Assembly: GCA_010909165.1 (NCBI GenBank)
Contig: VJWM01000393.1
Location: 1 to 22,982 of the forward strand
DNA from: Anthoceros angustus
Taxonomy: Eukaryota > Streptophyta > Anthocerotopsida > Anthocerotales > Anthocerotaceae
Reading direction: 5' to 3'
Length of the DNA: 22,982 bases
The notes under the pieces are model-generated. The model was not told the DNA's origin, made no database searches, and saw only the letters and a program-made list of their open reading frames with translations. The position numbers were made by a program, and so were the translations under genes. The first letter of the stretch is position 1. The number at the start of each line of letters is the position of its first letter. Below are positions 1-9,789 of the stretch, piece after piece.

Positions 1-544
1 CTCACAAACTCTTGTGCGCCTTCAAAATTTTCATGTGTTCTCAGTAGAGCCAATACAAGATCTGACAATCTCGGTCCAAAGACCACACGGACCCCAAAAG
101 CTCTGCTCGGTCACTTCTCCCCACTCCTCGATGGTCCGCTCTGAGCTCCCATACCTGCCTCCTAATCCACTCCAAGGCAGCGATCTGCTGGAGTCATCCC
201 AGCGATCCGATCGTCCCTCTCAAGATGTAGCGGCATCATACGAGATGGGCGACTCCGGACACCAAGCGGAGCTGGGAATTCGTCCCCTTGGATCTTGGGA
301 GCAGGCTCAAGTAGCCCGCCTGACCGTGTTCAAATGTTGTGCACGACTAGAGTTTGGCTAACTATGGTTAGTTGCCCCTAGGTTAGTCACTCGCTCTAAC
401 TAACCTCTTGTTCTAGCTAGCCCTCGTGCTCTCGGCTACCATGTATGCCACGGCCTTGGCGAGATCACTTGGCTCGGTCACGGTGTCTACCATAGCACGG
501 CAATTGACTATGTCCTTCACGGTGGAGCTTGCTCAATCCCCGTG
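1..544. other. Left flank without a recognised gene
   Basis: No family is recognised here. One frame is open on the plus strand from about 14 to 361 (115 codons, serine, glutamine and arginine rich). It begins on a non-ATG codon and resembles nothing I know, so it is not called as a gene. Around 365-405 there is a short GGTTAGT / ACTAACC inverted pair. The last 45 bases are listed separately as an inverted repeat arm. Confidence 0.5.
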
Positions 545-545
545 A
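501..545 (+). repeat. 45-bp inverted repeat arm, left copy
   Basis: Read on the minus strand, this stretch matches 13888-13932 almost base for base (core GGATTGAGCAAGCTCC, then ACCGTGAAGGACATAGTCAA), with two single-base indels. The similarity weakens outward but may continue for another 10-15 bases toward lower coordinates. It abuts the left end of the 4.3-kb repeat at 545. The two arms flank 13.3 kb that includes both 4.3-kb copies. They could be two insertions of one family in opposite orientation, or ends of a composite structure; the sequence does not decide. Confidence 0.7.
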
Positions 546-651
546 TCCTCCCTTCATCCATCTAAAAACTTCCCTACGTAACCTTTTGCCCTTGGTCCCC
601 AAATTGTCTCGTGTTTTGCCAAAACTTAGCTGACCAAACTTTTCCGTTCCA

Positions 652-700
652 CAAACTTTTAAAAGCTTGTTTGAAAAGTTTGACAAAGTGCTTCTTTGTC
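652..700. repeat. Two overlapping hairpins near the left end of copy A
   Basis: CAAACTTTT at 652-660 pairs perfectly with AAAAGTTTG at 674-682 across 13 bases. GACAAAG at 682-688 pairs perfectly with CTTTGTC at 694-700 across 5 bases. Both stems are unchanged in copy B. Function is unknown. Confidence 0.6.
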
Positions 701-924
701 CTCTTGATAAACCGTAGAATCAAGTTATATCTTTTACGATTATGATGACCTTAAACAATTCCAATCACTTGGAGATACAAGTCACAAGAACTTGTTCGCA
801 ACTAATTTAAAGAGAAGGCCAAAATTGCTCAAAATCATCTCACAAGATCTCTTCTATCTCGTATATGCGTTAGGTCATCGTAAAAGATGCAGACTTTGGT
901 CAAGAGGATCATTGAAACAAATTT

Positions 925-936
925 TTGCAATTGCAA
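925..936. repeat. Perfect 12-bp palindrome TTGCAATTGCAA
   Basis: A perfect 12-bp dyad just upstream of the acidic open frame, present unchanged in copy B near 7390-7401. No known binding factor is proposed. Confidence 0.6.
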
Positions 937-952
937 GTAGACTTTAAATTGA

Positions 953-2129
953 TTCCTTTCACGACGAGAAATCGTCCTACAATTAAAAAGTAACTATATA
1001 TTGGGAAGTCCTTCAAAATGTCGCTATATTTTCAAACTAGATCCCTTGTGGAGCAACAAAATTAGTGCCATACTTCCAAAACATCTTGGAATTGAGTGTG
1101 GCGACTTCCTTGTTGACGAAGACATTCTTAGTACAAAAGACAATTATGAGGGAATTTTTCTAAGTGATGAAGAAGAAGAAGAAGATTATGTAGAAGAAGA
1201 AGAAGAAGAAGATTATGTAGAAGAAGAAGAAGAAGAAGATTATGTAGAAGAAGAAGAAGAAGATTATGTAGAAGAAGAAGAAGAAGAAGAAGAAGAAGAA
1301 GAAGATTATGTAGAAGAAGAAGAAGAAGATTATGTAGAAGAAGAAGAAGATTATGTAGAAAATGAGGAAGAGGAAGAGGAAAATGAGTATGAGCATAATA
1401 GTTCAACGACAAAGAAAGCAAATATGAGCAAGACATTCATCTTGATGTGGAAGACATGAAAAATCGTCCAAGGTCCAAGGTATGAAGAAATTGAATGTAG
1501 CAACTCCTTCACTAATGACGAAGATATTCTTGGTGAGGATGAAGATGATGATGAGGGAATATTTCTAAGCAAGAGGAAGAAGATTATGCAAAAATATTTT
1601 GCTGAAGAGGGAATAACTATAAGGAAAATGATGAAGAAAAAGAATATAAAGAAGATGAAGAAGAAAAACTACAAGGAAAATGAAGAAGAAATCGATTATA
1701 ACGACAAGCATATTTTTAGTGAAGAACACACGAATATGAGCAATACATTTTACTCAAGACGAATATGAGGAGGACATTTCTACTCAAGAGGTAAACCAAT
1801 ATGCCGAGGACATTTCTCATCTTCTCTAGGTACATTTTTATGAAGAAAAAATGAATGAGAACGAAGAATTTCTCTTAGAAGAAGTAAACCAATATGAGGA
1901 GAACTTAGATATTTTTATAGAGCAAGAAAATGAATATGAGAAAGATATTTTTATTGAAGAGGAAAACAAATATGAAGAAGACGTCCTTAAGACATTCACT
2001 CAAGACATTCTTACTCCACAAGAAGATGAATATGAGGAACTATGGAATGCCATTTGCAACACGCCATATCTTTTTCACGTGACGGGCGTGGTAGTGTGCT
2101 TCTCCATGCGGTCAAGCAAGGTCAATTAG
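953..2129 (+). pseudogene. Broken gene for an acidic repeat protein, copy A
   Basis: No family is recognised. The frame is open from 953 to 1459 but has no ATG before the repeat region. It encodes a short basic lead (around SPSKCRYIF), then IECGDFLVDEDIL, EGIFLSDEEE, and seven DYV motifs separated by 4 to 11 glutamates, then ENEYEHNSS. After a frameshift near 1460 a second version of the lead motif appears (IECSNSFTNDEDIL...DEGIFLS, about 1488-1580), so the protein was built from an internal duplication. Further shifts lead to 1851-2090, which reads as repeats of the type NEYExDIFIEEENxYEED and ends near ELWNAICNTPYLFHV. The product would be strongly negatively charged and probably disordered. 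It could be a degraded host gene or an element-borne gene. Several breaks occur at sites that also differ in copy B, so some may be sequence errors. Confidence 0.55.
1167..1380 (+). repeat. Interrupted GAA microsatellite, copy A
   Basis: Runs of GAA are broken by GATTATGTA seven times. In the open frame this reads as glutamate runs separated by Asp-Tyr-Val. The spacing between interruptions varies in steps of three bases, so the frame is kept throughout this copy. The right edge changes to GAGGAAGAGGAA. Confidence 0.9.
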
Positions 2130-2553
2130 GGCTCATCTCATCATGTACCTCGTCCGTGGTGATCAAGTCTCTGAAACTAAGTGTGACAACATGAAGTGCA
2201 CTCTTCATTTTGCTCGCTTTCAAATGTATGGCACATTGGTGAGGACTTTGATAAATTTATCAAGTCTGCGCTCAAGCCTTTCACGGTCACATACATGGTG
2301 TGGGGCTTCCTAGCTCTTGGACTTCACGCTTTCTTTCCACAACATGTGTCCATTGCTCTCCAAGGCGAGCGAGGCATCCTTAGGGACAATGATAGGTGAT
2401 CATGGTGACACCTCGATTGGTCCAGTGATCCCGTGGCACACCGTTTTCATACGTGAATCGAGCCACCAAAGCGTGCTCACATCCTCTAAAACCTACTTAG
2501 TCATGATATTGCAGAGCCATAGATTTTAGATTCGAGCTTAGTTGCTTGCTTAC
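2130..2553 (+). other. Possible further coding remnant in copy A
   Basis: In both copies one plus-strand frame contains the conserved stretch HSSFCSLSNVWHIG followed by EDFDKFIKSALKPF and MVWGFLALGLH (about 2200-2330 here, 8713-8850 in copy B). It ends at different places in the two copies because of indels. It may be the continuation of the acidic gene or chance. No domain is recognised. The rest of the interval shows nothing. Confidence 0.25.
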
Positions 2554-2776
2554 GGACCCTTGAGGTCCCTAGCTAGTGTTAGCCTTTGAAAGGTAGATGG
2601 GCTTACCCCATCTCTTCTCCTTTAATAAAAGCCCTTTTATTTTCTTCTCCATGCGGCATGTATTATTTGTTACTTGCAAATATATTTTACTATATATATC
2701 AAATTTTATATTTTTGTATTAACTATTTAAGTTATAAAAATATAAAATACAAAGTATCGATACTCACCTATAGGTG
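2554..2776. repeat. Packed series of palindromes, copy A
   Basis: About ten dyads lie in 223 bases: GGACC/GGTCC (2554-2568), CTAGCTAG (2569-2576), CCTTTGAAAGG (2583-2593), AGATGGG/CCCATCT with a 5-base loop (2595-2613), AATAAAAG-CC-CTTTTATT (2624-2641), CATGC-G-GCATG (2650-2660), ATTTG/CAAAT (2665-2681), a longer AT-rich stem (2703-2722 with 2731-2747), and two adjacent perfect 12-mers, AGTATCGATACT (2753-2764) and CACCTATAGGTG (2765-2776). The AATAAA inside one stem could act as a poly(A) signal. Nearly all dyads are conserved in copy B. No known element terminus or structured RNA is recognised. Confidence 0.75.
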
Positions 2777-3019
2777 TGGGCCTTGGCGTGTCGACAATTA
2801 GGTGCTATGTACCAAGGGGAAGCTTCATACATGATGCCCATGTCTCATGGCCGGGAAGGATGTGGTGGACATGTGGTGATTGTAGGATATGGTCGGCAGG
2901 AAAGGGTAAAGGCCCTAGATCATCATGCAGCTAGCGTGAGGCATCACTCCAATAGGACGTACATTCGTCTGACCTCTTTAGATCAAGCGTTTGCCCGGCG
3001 GTGCGGTTAGCTTCATGTA

Positions 3020-3258
3020 TAAATTTGCAAATTTAAAGGAGCTTGGGCGAGGATCGCTTTGTTGGCAACTTTTGGTGCTAGATATGAGTGCGAAATGAGG
3101 GACTTGCGATGCAAGCTCATGCCATCCGAGGTTTCCATTCGTGAGCTCCACTCATATAGAGCAAGCACCTCCGCTTGTTGCTGGGCATAGCCGGCTATGC
3201 CATATCACCACACTCTTTGTGTTCATGTGCAAAAACGTGGCGTGCCTCAAAGTTTGAG
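3020..3258. repeat. Second palindrome cluster, copy A
   Basis: This holds a perfect 16-bp palindrome TAAATTTGCAAATTTA (3020-3035), CTTGC-GAT-GCAAG (3103-3115), a perfect 18-bp palindrome GGCATAGCCGGCTATGCC (3184-3201) and CTCAAA-G-TTTGAG (3246-3258). Between them, GGTGCTAGATATGAGTG near 3074-3090 pairs imperfectly with CACTCATATAGAGCAAGCACC near 3149-3169, enclosing the CTTGC hairpin, so the stretch could fold as a branched structure. All four short palindromes recur in copy B. Confidence 0.75.
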
Positions 3259-4875
3259 TTCACCACATTTTGCATACTACCCATACCCGAATCAGCCCGT
3301 CCATGTCATCATATCATTTGTGCCATGCTATGAGAAACCTAACCCTGCATCTGGAAATGTAAGAACCTAATTTGACGTGCATTTTTAGTTGTCCATATTT
3401 TACCGCCACTCCGACTATGTTCCTACCTTGCACTCAAACTTTGTTCACTTTGTTGAGGCACTTTAGTTTTCATGCGTCGAAAAGGAAATAAAATAGTATT
3501 ATATTATTTTTATTTCTACAATTATTCAGCTATGGAATTCGAGCGTGAATCAATGTATGTAAAATTTAAAGTAAAAAAAAGGTAAAGATACATTCGTGAA
3601 AATGGACAAAAATAGAGAGAACGTGGAGACTTTATAAATATGCAAGAGATAGGAAGTCCCCATCTACACCGGGTGATGGAACAACTCTCTCTGACCTCGG
3701 CCAAAGGGACTAGCCCCCGTTGTCAACCTCGATTTAAGGGGACAAATAAGCAATGAAAGATACAACAAGATATAATTTCTTTCGATTACATTGTCCGTGG
3801 ACTAAAAAGATTTCTTTTCAAGAATCGCTATTTGATTTATCTATGTTGTAAGAATCGGTTTTGTATCTAAATTCTAGTATACTTATTTAGACTTTTGTCA
3901 AGTAGATCATTTCTAGATGATGAACAAACATGAAAAATTTTGAACACCCCAAAATGGAAGTTGGTCCTTCTAGGCTTCATGTCCTCATGGGGTTGACAAT
4001 TTCATCTTGAAACACAATTCTCCATCCATTGTAAATTATCTATTGCGAGATAAGGTAATGTACACAACTCCTATCATCTTTTCCGTCTTTTCGATTTCTT
4101 AACTGTACAAAAATGTAAATATAAAGTCGCCAATTCCAAACACTTCCATTGACTAGGGGTGGAACAAAGCGAAATAGGCTTTGTATTGCAAAGTCCTCGT
4201 GATTAAACTTTCCCACTTGAGCGCTTGTTGGTTACGCTTGTAGATGGCGATAGAAAACTTCTTACCCCTTCTTTTACCATCCATACCATAAAAGTGTCCA
4301 TTGTGGGCAACAAATCCAATTTCCGTACTTCACCATATGGATGTAAATTTAAAGGCTCAAGAGGGTTTCCACTCATAAAGGTTTGGACTTGTAATTATCT
4401 CATTATCAAATGACACCAGCTCAAATAATACATCATAATTGTCGTCTACAACATGTGCAATCAAAGTAATATTAACTCCGAATCTAGCACAGCACTTACG
4501 ATTACATGAACATGTCACCTATGTTTCTTTTTGGTTGAATTCTTGAACCGTCCATTGACCTATGGCTAAAGAATATACATATAAATGAAACATGTCACGT
4601 GAATCATCGTCCAGCTCATGCGCTAGAAATAATAAAAATGATCACTTTCCTCCTCATCAACAACTAGCACTAGCTTCTCGAGTGGTGGAAAGCGGGTCCC
4701 AAATATCCGAATCTAAATCTAAATGCGAATATGAATTTCATCCATATATAAGGTGTCGACATACTAGTTCAACTTTGAAATCGTATCCCATATCACTTCT
4801 CGCCTAACCTTTGAAAAGATATTGATAATACAAATCCGCATCACCCAACTATTTGGATCCTTCGATGATTTTGTT
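3259..4875. other. AT-rich noncoding remainder of copy A
   Basis: No gene is recognised. Only short frames of about 60 codons occur and they do not persist between the two copies. Smaller dyads continue, such as TTATCT/AGATAA near 4037 and ATTTTG/CAAAAT near 3939. No promoter, RNA gene or element terminus can be supported. Confidence 0.6.
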
Positions 4876-6163
4876 TCCTTCATAATGTATTTACGACCGA
4901 CCGACCCCTAGCTGCAAATATCCATCATTGTTGTCCATTAACTAGTTTAGGTACTCGGTGGAAATAAATGAAAGTAAAATCTTGCTTGGTAGGCCTCGTT
5001 GCATTCGGCACACAAATTAGCAATACTTTCATCATTCGCGGTACACTTGAAGATAACCTTGAGTTATTCATGGAGTGAGCGTGCAACGCAAAGTTTGGGT
5101 CCCTTTGTCATTTTGATCCGATTCGGTTCATTTTGGTTCAATCTTTATTCAAAGTGATCGTGAGTAATGAGTGTTTCTTCTTGAGCCATCCAGAAAGTTA
5201 GGGACAAGGGTAGGAATTTGGAAGTTTCTCAAGCCTAGATAGATGAGCGGGTAGGGTAGAATCTTGCCCCATAGACTATATGTGCAAAGGGAATTAGTGA
5301 TTGATTTGGAACCCCTAGTTTAAGTAGCGATAAAATAGGAATGTATGTTTAAGGGCGGTGCTTAAAGTGAAGTTCTGGGCACATAGTTGGAAGGAGCTAG
5401 GAGTGCAAGGAGTGTGTCTGGGAAGTAGCAGCTAATTGTAAGGCATGCAAGTTGGAAGAGGCGTTGTCGTGGGTGTCGAGGCAAGAGCTCAACTTTTGGA
5501 GCTAAGGTGTGGAGAAGCCAAGATAGAGTCTTGTCACGGAAGTTGGGATTTTGGGAGAAATTTGTGCCTTGTGAGCTAAGCGTGAGGCCATGAACTGGAG
5601 CTTGTGATTAGTGGAACTTAGGAGGTGATGACCTTGCAATGTGAGAAGTGGAGTCTTGGTTGTGGGCTACGAAGGGTGTGAATTGTGAAGAAGGCAAGCC
5701 TTTGCCTTTTTGCTCGCTGTGGTGGAATTGACATGATTACGAGGTGTGGTGCTGCAAATGCTAGGAGGGGCCTAGGTCTTGTTTGGCAAGCACGGTTATG
5801 AGCTGAGCTTTGGGGATCAGCTGCAACATGGTGAAGGAATCGCGATGGGGATTCACTTGAGGAAGGCGAAATTTGTATTTGGGCTGCAAGCAAATGTGAA
5901 AGGGGCCATCGTGGTGGCCTCAGATTGGGCGAGGTCAATCAAGGAGATTTGGCGGAGTTCACTAAGGAGAAATGTTGCTAAGGAGGTTGGTGAGGAGCTC
6001 GCTAGGAGGCAGTACCATATATTCAAGGTGTGTGATGTGCTCGAGGGAGGTGTGTTGGACATGAGCATGTAAGAACTCCGAATTCAGATCCTTGGGGTAG
6101 GATGTTGTTCCCTACCCATGTTGAAGAGCATAGGGGCCATGCTCGGCTTGGAGGAACGTTCTC
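4876..6163 (+). other. Left part of spacer between the 4.3-kb copies
   Basis: No known gene. The plus strand is G-rich from about 5340 to 6060. One plus frame, about 5779 to 6072 (97 codons, starting on TTG rather than ATG), has ordinary-looking composition, with stretches such as GIHLRKAKFVFGLQ and VAKEVGEELARRQ, but no recognisable domain. It may be a decayed gene fragment. A 16-bp tandem duplication containing TAGGGAGATGTG sits at the right edge, about 6154-6187. Confidence 0.4.
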
Positions 6164-6444
6164 TTAGGGAGATGTGCCCTTAGGGAGATGTGGTCTCCCT
6201 ATCCTTTGACACGCATCACAGCTCCGATAAATTTCCATGTCCCTTTGCATAGTGGACCACCAAAAGCCTGCAGTCAAAATCTTCTTCATCACTTGTGCGA
6301 ATAATGTCCCCCTCCTTAGTATGTAGAGGGCCTCGCCACGCAATTTGTTCGCCTCCAAACACCTTGAACTACTTTGTCTAGTCCTAGCTTATAGAGGATT
6401 CCTTTCCTCGACAATATGGTGCGCCTTATGCACGAATCACTTTT
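6164..6444 (-). pseudogene. Ty3/gypsy integrase zinc-binding domain fragment
   Basis: The minus strand encodes a piece of the N-terminal H2C2 zinc-binding domain of a Ty3/gypsy retrotransposon integrase, which in an intact element helps insert cDNA into the host genome. Visible landmarks are an ILYKLGLD-like lead in another frame, KILTAGFWWSTMQRD (matching the family pattern KILxAGFWWPTxxxD), and CDACQRIGRPHLPKG (the CxxC half of the zinc site). The histidine half is degenerate: the usual GGH segment is replaced by RGTLF. Reverse transcriptase, RNase H, the catalytic DDE core and LTRs are all missing, and the frame stops just after the domain. It is a relic. The family call is secure; boundaries are approximate, and the 6359-6444 part requires a frameshift. 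Confidence 0.8.
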
Positions 6445-7008
6445 CCTTCTCGTGATAATCCGGTTGGTATCCGTCCCTAGTTGCGCCCCATCTCGATGTG
6501 CGCCACGTGTCCTCCTCGATGATCCCGATCATCAAATCTCATCTTCTATATCGATAACGACATGTATATATAGCCCTCCTGCGTGACATTCGAGAAATTG
6601 AACCCCCTCCCGCCCGAATTCCAAGGAAGTTATCCTCCTTGGCTCATGAAATGCATGGCTCTATCTCATATCCTTTTTCTACCATGGTCTCGACAAGGAA
6701 CTTTACGAAACCCCAAAGGCCAAGGACTTCCTACCCGCTTGGATATTTATAGTCAAGTCCAAGGAACTTTGTTTCGGATGTCATAATAGACCCCTAATTC
6801 CCCTATATATGTATCAAATGGGTTTTCTAACATATCCTACTCTCTCCTTTCCGTTAACGGCTAAGTCTAGGACATCCTGAGTTCTCTCAATTAACCAAGT
6901 CCCGACCCCTACGGACGTCCTGAGCGACTTACCTACTATCTACCTTCTGCGTCTCAAACTCGATTACGCTGGCGCCTACAAATCCCCTACTTCCTACGAA
7001 TTGTAGTC
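6445..7008. other. Spacer with a TATA-like site
   Basis: No gene is recognised. TATATATAG at 6565-6573 is a plausible plant TATA box, and the surrounding C-rich plus strand could be a piece of a retrotransposon terminal repeat. I found no partner copy in the window to prove this. The interval ends where copy B begins. Confidence 0.35.
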
Positions 7009-7444
7009 ATCCTCCCTTCATCCATCGCAAAAACTTCCCTACGTAACCTTCGCCTTGGTCCCCAAATTGTCTCGTGTTTTGCCAAAAACTTAGTGACCAA
7101 ACTTTTCCGTTCCACAAACTTTTAAAAGCTTGTTTGAAAAGTTTGACAAAGTGCTTCTTTGTCCTCTTGGTAAACCGTAGAATCAAGTTATATCTTTTAC
7201 GCTTATGATGACCTTAAACAATTCCAATCACTTGAGATACAAGTCACAAGAACTTGTTCGCTAATTTAAAGAGAAGGCCAAAATTGCTCAAAATCATCTC
7301 ACAAGATCTCTTCTATCTATTATGATATGCTTAGGTCATGTAAAAGATGCAGACTTTGGTCAAGAGGATCATTGAAACAAATTTTTGCAATTGCAAGTAG
7401 ACTTTAAATTGATTCCTTTCACGAAGAAATCGTCCTACAATTAA

Positions 7445-8615
7445 AAAGTAACTGCACTATATATTGGGAAGTCCTTCAAAATGTCGCTATATTTTCAAAC
7501 TAGATCCCTTGTGGAGCAACAAAATTAGTGCCATACTTCCAAAACATCTTGGAATTGAGTGTGGCGACTTCCTTGTTGACCGAAGACATTCTTAGTACAA
7601 AAGACAATTATGAGGGAATTTTTCTAAGTGATGAAGAAGAAGAAGATTATGTAGAAGAAGAAGAAGATTATGTAGAAGAAGAAGAAGAAGAGTAGAAGAA
7701 GAAGAAGAAGAAGATTATGTAGAAGAAGAAGAAGAAGAAGAAGAAGAAGAAGAAGAAGAAGAAGAAGAAGATTATGTAGAAGAAGAAGAAGAAGAAGATT
7801 ATGTAGAAGAAGAAGAAGAAGAAGAAGAAGAAGAAGAAGATTATGTAGAAGAAGAAGAAGAAGAAGATTATGTAGAAAGAGGAAGAGGAAGAGGAAAATG
7901 AGTATGAGCATAATAGTTCAATGACAAAGAAAGCAAATATGAGCAAGACATTCATCTTGATGTGGAAGACATGAAAAAATCGTCAGGTCCAAGGTATGAA
8001 GAAATTGAATGTAGCAACTCCTTCACTAATGACGAAGATATTCTTGGTGAGGATGAAGATGATGATGAGGGAATATTTCTAAGCAAGAGGAAGAAGATTA
8101 TGCAAAAATATTTTTGCTGAAGAGGGAATAACTATAAGGAAAATGATGAAGAAAAGAATATAAAGAAGATGAAGAAGGAAACTACTACAAGGAAAATGAA
8201 GAAGAAATCGATTATAACGACAAGCATATTTTTAGTGAAGAACACGAATATGAGCAATACATTTTACTCAAGACGAATATGAGGAGGACATTTCTACTCA
8301 AGAGGTAAACCAATATGCCGAGGACATTTCTACGCATCTTGATCTAGGTACATTTTTATGAAGAAAAAATGAATATGAGAACGAAGAATTTCTCTTAGAA
8401 GAAGTAAACCAATATGAGGAGAACTTAGATATTTTTATAGAGCAAGAAAATGAATATGAGAAAGATATTTTTATTGAAGAGGAAAACAAATATGAAGGCG
8501 TCCTTAAGACATTCACTCAAGACATTCTTACTCCACAAGAAGATGAATATGAGGAACTATGGAATGCCATTTGCAACACGCCATATCTTTTTCACGTGAG
8601 GCGTAGTGGTGCTTC
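7445..8615 (+). pseudogene. Broken gene for an acidic repeat protein, copy B
   Basis: Counterpart of 953-2129. The same order of parts is visible: the lead motif, IECGDFLVD with an extra base that shifts the frame near 7580, the glutamate/DYV array, the second IECSNSFTNDEDIL motif near 8010, and the NEYExDIFIEEEN region near 8370-8500. One DYV unit at about 7690 is shortened by four bases, which creates a stop-like GTAGAAG and shifts the frame. A tract encoding KYEED in copy A lacks several bases here near 8493. No single frame spans the gene. No family recognised. Confidence 0.5.
7631..7880 (+). repeat. Interrupted GAA microsatellite, copy B
   Basis: Seven intact GATTATGTA interruptions plus one damaged interruption (AGAGTA near 7690) divide the GAA runs. 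Copy A has seven, so the array has changed length by at least one unit since duplication, and individual GAA runs differ in length. Confidence 0.9.
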
Positions 8616-9066
8616 TCCATGCGGTCAAGCAAGGTCAATTAGGGCTCATCTCATCATGTACCTCGTCCGTGGTGATCAAGTCTCGTGAAACTAAGTGTGA
8701 CAACATGAAGTGCACCACTCTTCATTTTGCTCGCTTTCAAATGTATGGCACATTGGTGAGGACTTTGATAAATTTATCAAGTCTGCGCTCAAGCCTTTCA
8801 CGGTCACATACATGGTGTGGGGCTTCCTAGCTCTTGGACTTCACTTTCTTTCCACAACATGTGTCCATTGCTCTCCAAGGCGCGAGGCATCCTTAGGACG
8901 ACAATGATAACGGTGATCATGGTGACACCTCGATTGGTCCAGTGATCCTGGCACACCGTTTTCATCGTGAATCGAGCCACCAAAGCGTGCTCACATCCTC
9001 TAAAACCTACTTAGTCATGATATTGCAGAGCCATAGATTTTAGATTCAGAGCTTAGTTGCTTCCAC

Positions 9067-9318
9067 GGACCCTTGAGGTCCCTAGCTAGTGTTAGCCTTT
9101 GAAAGGTAGATGGGCTTACCCCATCTCTTCTCCTTTAATAAAAGCCCTTTTATTTTCTTCTCCATGCGGCATGTATTATTTGTGTTGCAAATATATTTAC
9201 TATATATATCAAATTTTATATTTTTGTATTTAACTATTTAAGTTATAAAAATATAAAATACAAAGTATCGATACTCACCTATAGGTGTGGGCCTTGTGTG
9301 GCGTGTATTGTCGACAAT
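9067..9318. repeat. Packed series of palindromes, copy B
   Basis: The same dyads as at 2554-2776: GGACC/GGTCC (9067-9081), CTAGCTAG (9082-9089), CCTTTGAAAGG (9096-9106), AGATGGG/CCCATCT (9108-9126), AATAAAAG-CC-CTTTTATT (9137-9154), CATGC-G-GCATG (9163-9173), AGTATCGATACT (9264-9275) and CACCTATAGGTG (9276-9287). This copy also has a perfect 12-mer ATTGTCGACAAT at 9307-9318, of which only the right part survives in copy A near 2793-2802. Confidence 0.75.
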
Positions 9319-9540
9319 TAGGTGCTATGTACCAAGGGAAGAAGCTTCATACATGATGCCCATGTCTATGGCCGTGAAGGATGTGGTGGACATGTGGTGA
9401 TTGTAGGATATGGTCGTGAGGAAAGGGTAAAGGGGCCCTAGATCATCATGCGCTAGGCGGCAGGGCATCACTCCAATAGGGCATTCGTCGGCGGCCTCTT
9501 TAGATCAAGCGTTTGCCCGGTGGTGCGTTAGCTTCATGTA

Positions 9541-9789
9541 TAAATTTGCAAATTTAAAGGAGCTTGGGCGAGGATCGCTTTGTTGGCAACTTTTGGTGCT
9601 AGATATGAGTGCGAAATGAGGGACTTGCACGATGCAAGCTCATGCCATCCCGAGGTCGCTCCATTCGTGAGCTCCACTCATATAGAGCAAGCACCTCGGT
9701 GGCCGCCCTTGTTGCCTGGGCATAGCCGGCTATGCCATATCACCACACTCTTTGTGTTCATGCTCGCGTGGCGTGCCTCAAAGTTTGAG
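9541..9789. repeat. Second palindrome cluster, copy B
   Basis: It contains TAAATTTGCAAATTTA (9541-9556), CTTGCA-CGA-TGCAAG (9624-9638, one pair longer than in copy A), GGCATAGCCGGCTATGCC (9719-9736) and CTCAAA-G-TTTGAG (9777-9789). The 16- and 18-bp palindromes are unchanged although the bases around them carry indels. Confidence 0.75.

Larger units (their letters stand above)
545..4875 (+). repeat. 4.3-kb direct repeat, copy A
   Basis: This segment aligns from end to end with 7009-11403 in the same orientation. The match begins at ATCCTCCCTTCATCC and stops after GATGATTTTGTT, where copy A continues TCCTTC and copy B continues CACTGC. Long AT-rich stretches (for example around 3480-3560 and 3780-3960) are almost identical; most differences are indels of 1 to about 8 bases. 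The unit carries a broken acidic-repeat gene at its left and palindrome-rich noncoding DNA in its middle and right. No TG...CA ends, primer binding site, polypurine tract or target-site duplication is visible, so a pair of long terminal repeats is not supported. A partial tandem duplication of a 6.46-kb unit (545-7008) fits the layout. Confidence 0.95.

Noticed and set aside
2624-2641. A bacterial-style rho-independent terminator (AATAAAAG-CC-CTTTTATT)
   Set aside because: The context is a plant nuclear repeat; the AT-rich stem with a T-rich tail is better read as one member of the dyad series or a poly(A) signal.
7624-7955. Minus-strand frames of poly-leucine and poly-phenylalanine opposite the GAA arrays (also 1128-1436)
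   Set aside because: They are the complement of the GAA microsatellite; leucine, phenylalanine and isoleucine runs are automatic and no start or domain supports them.
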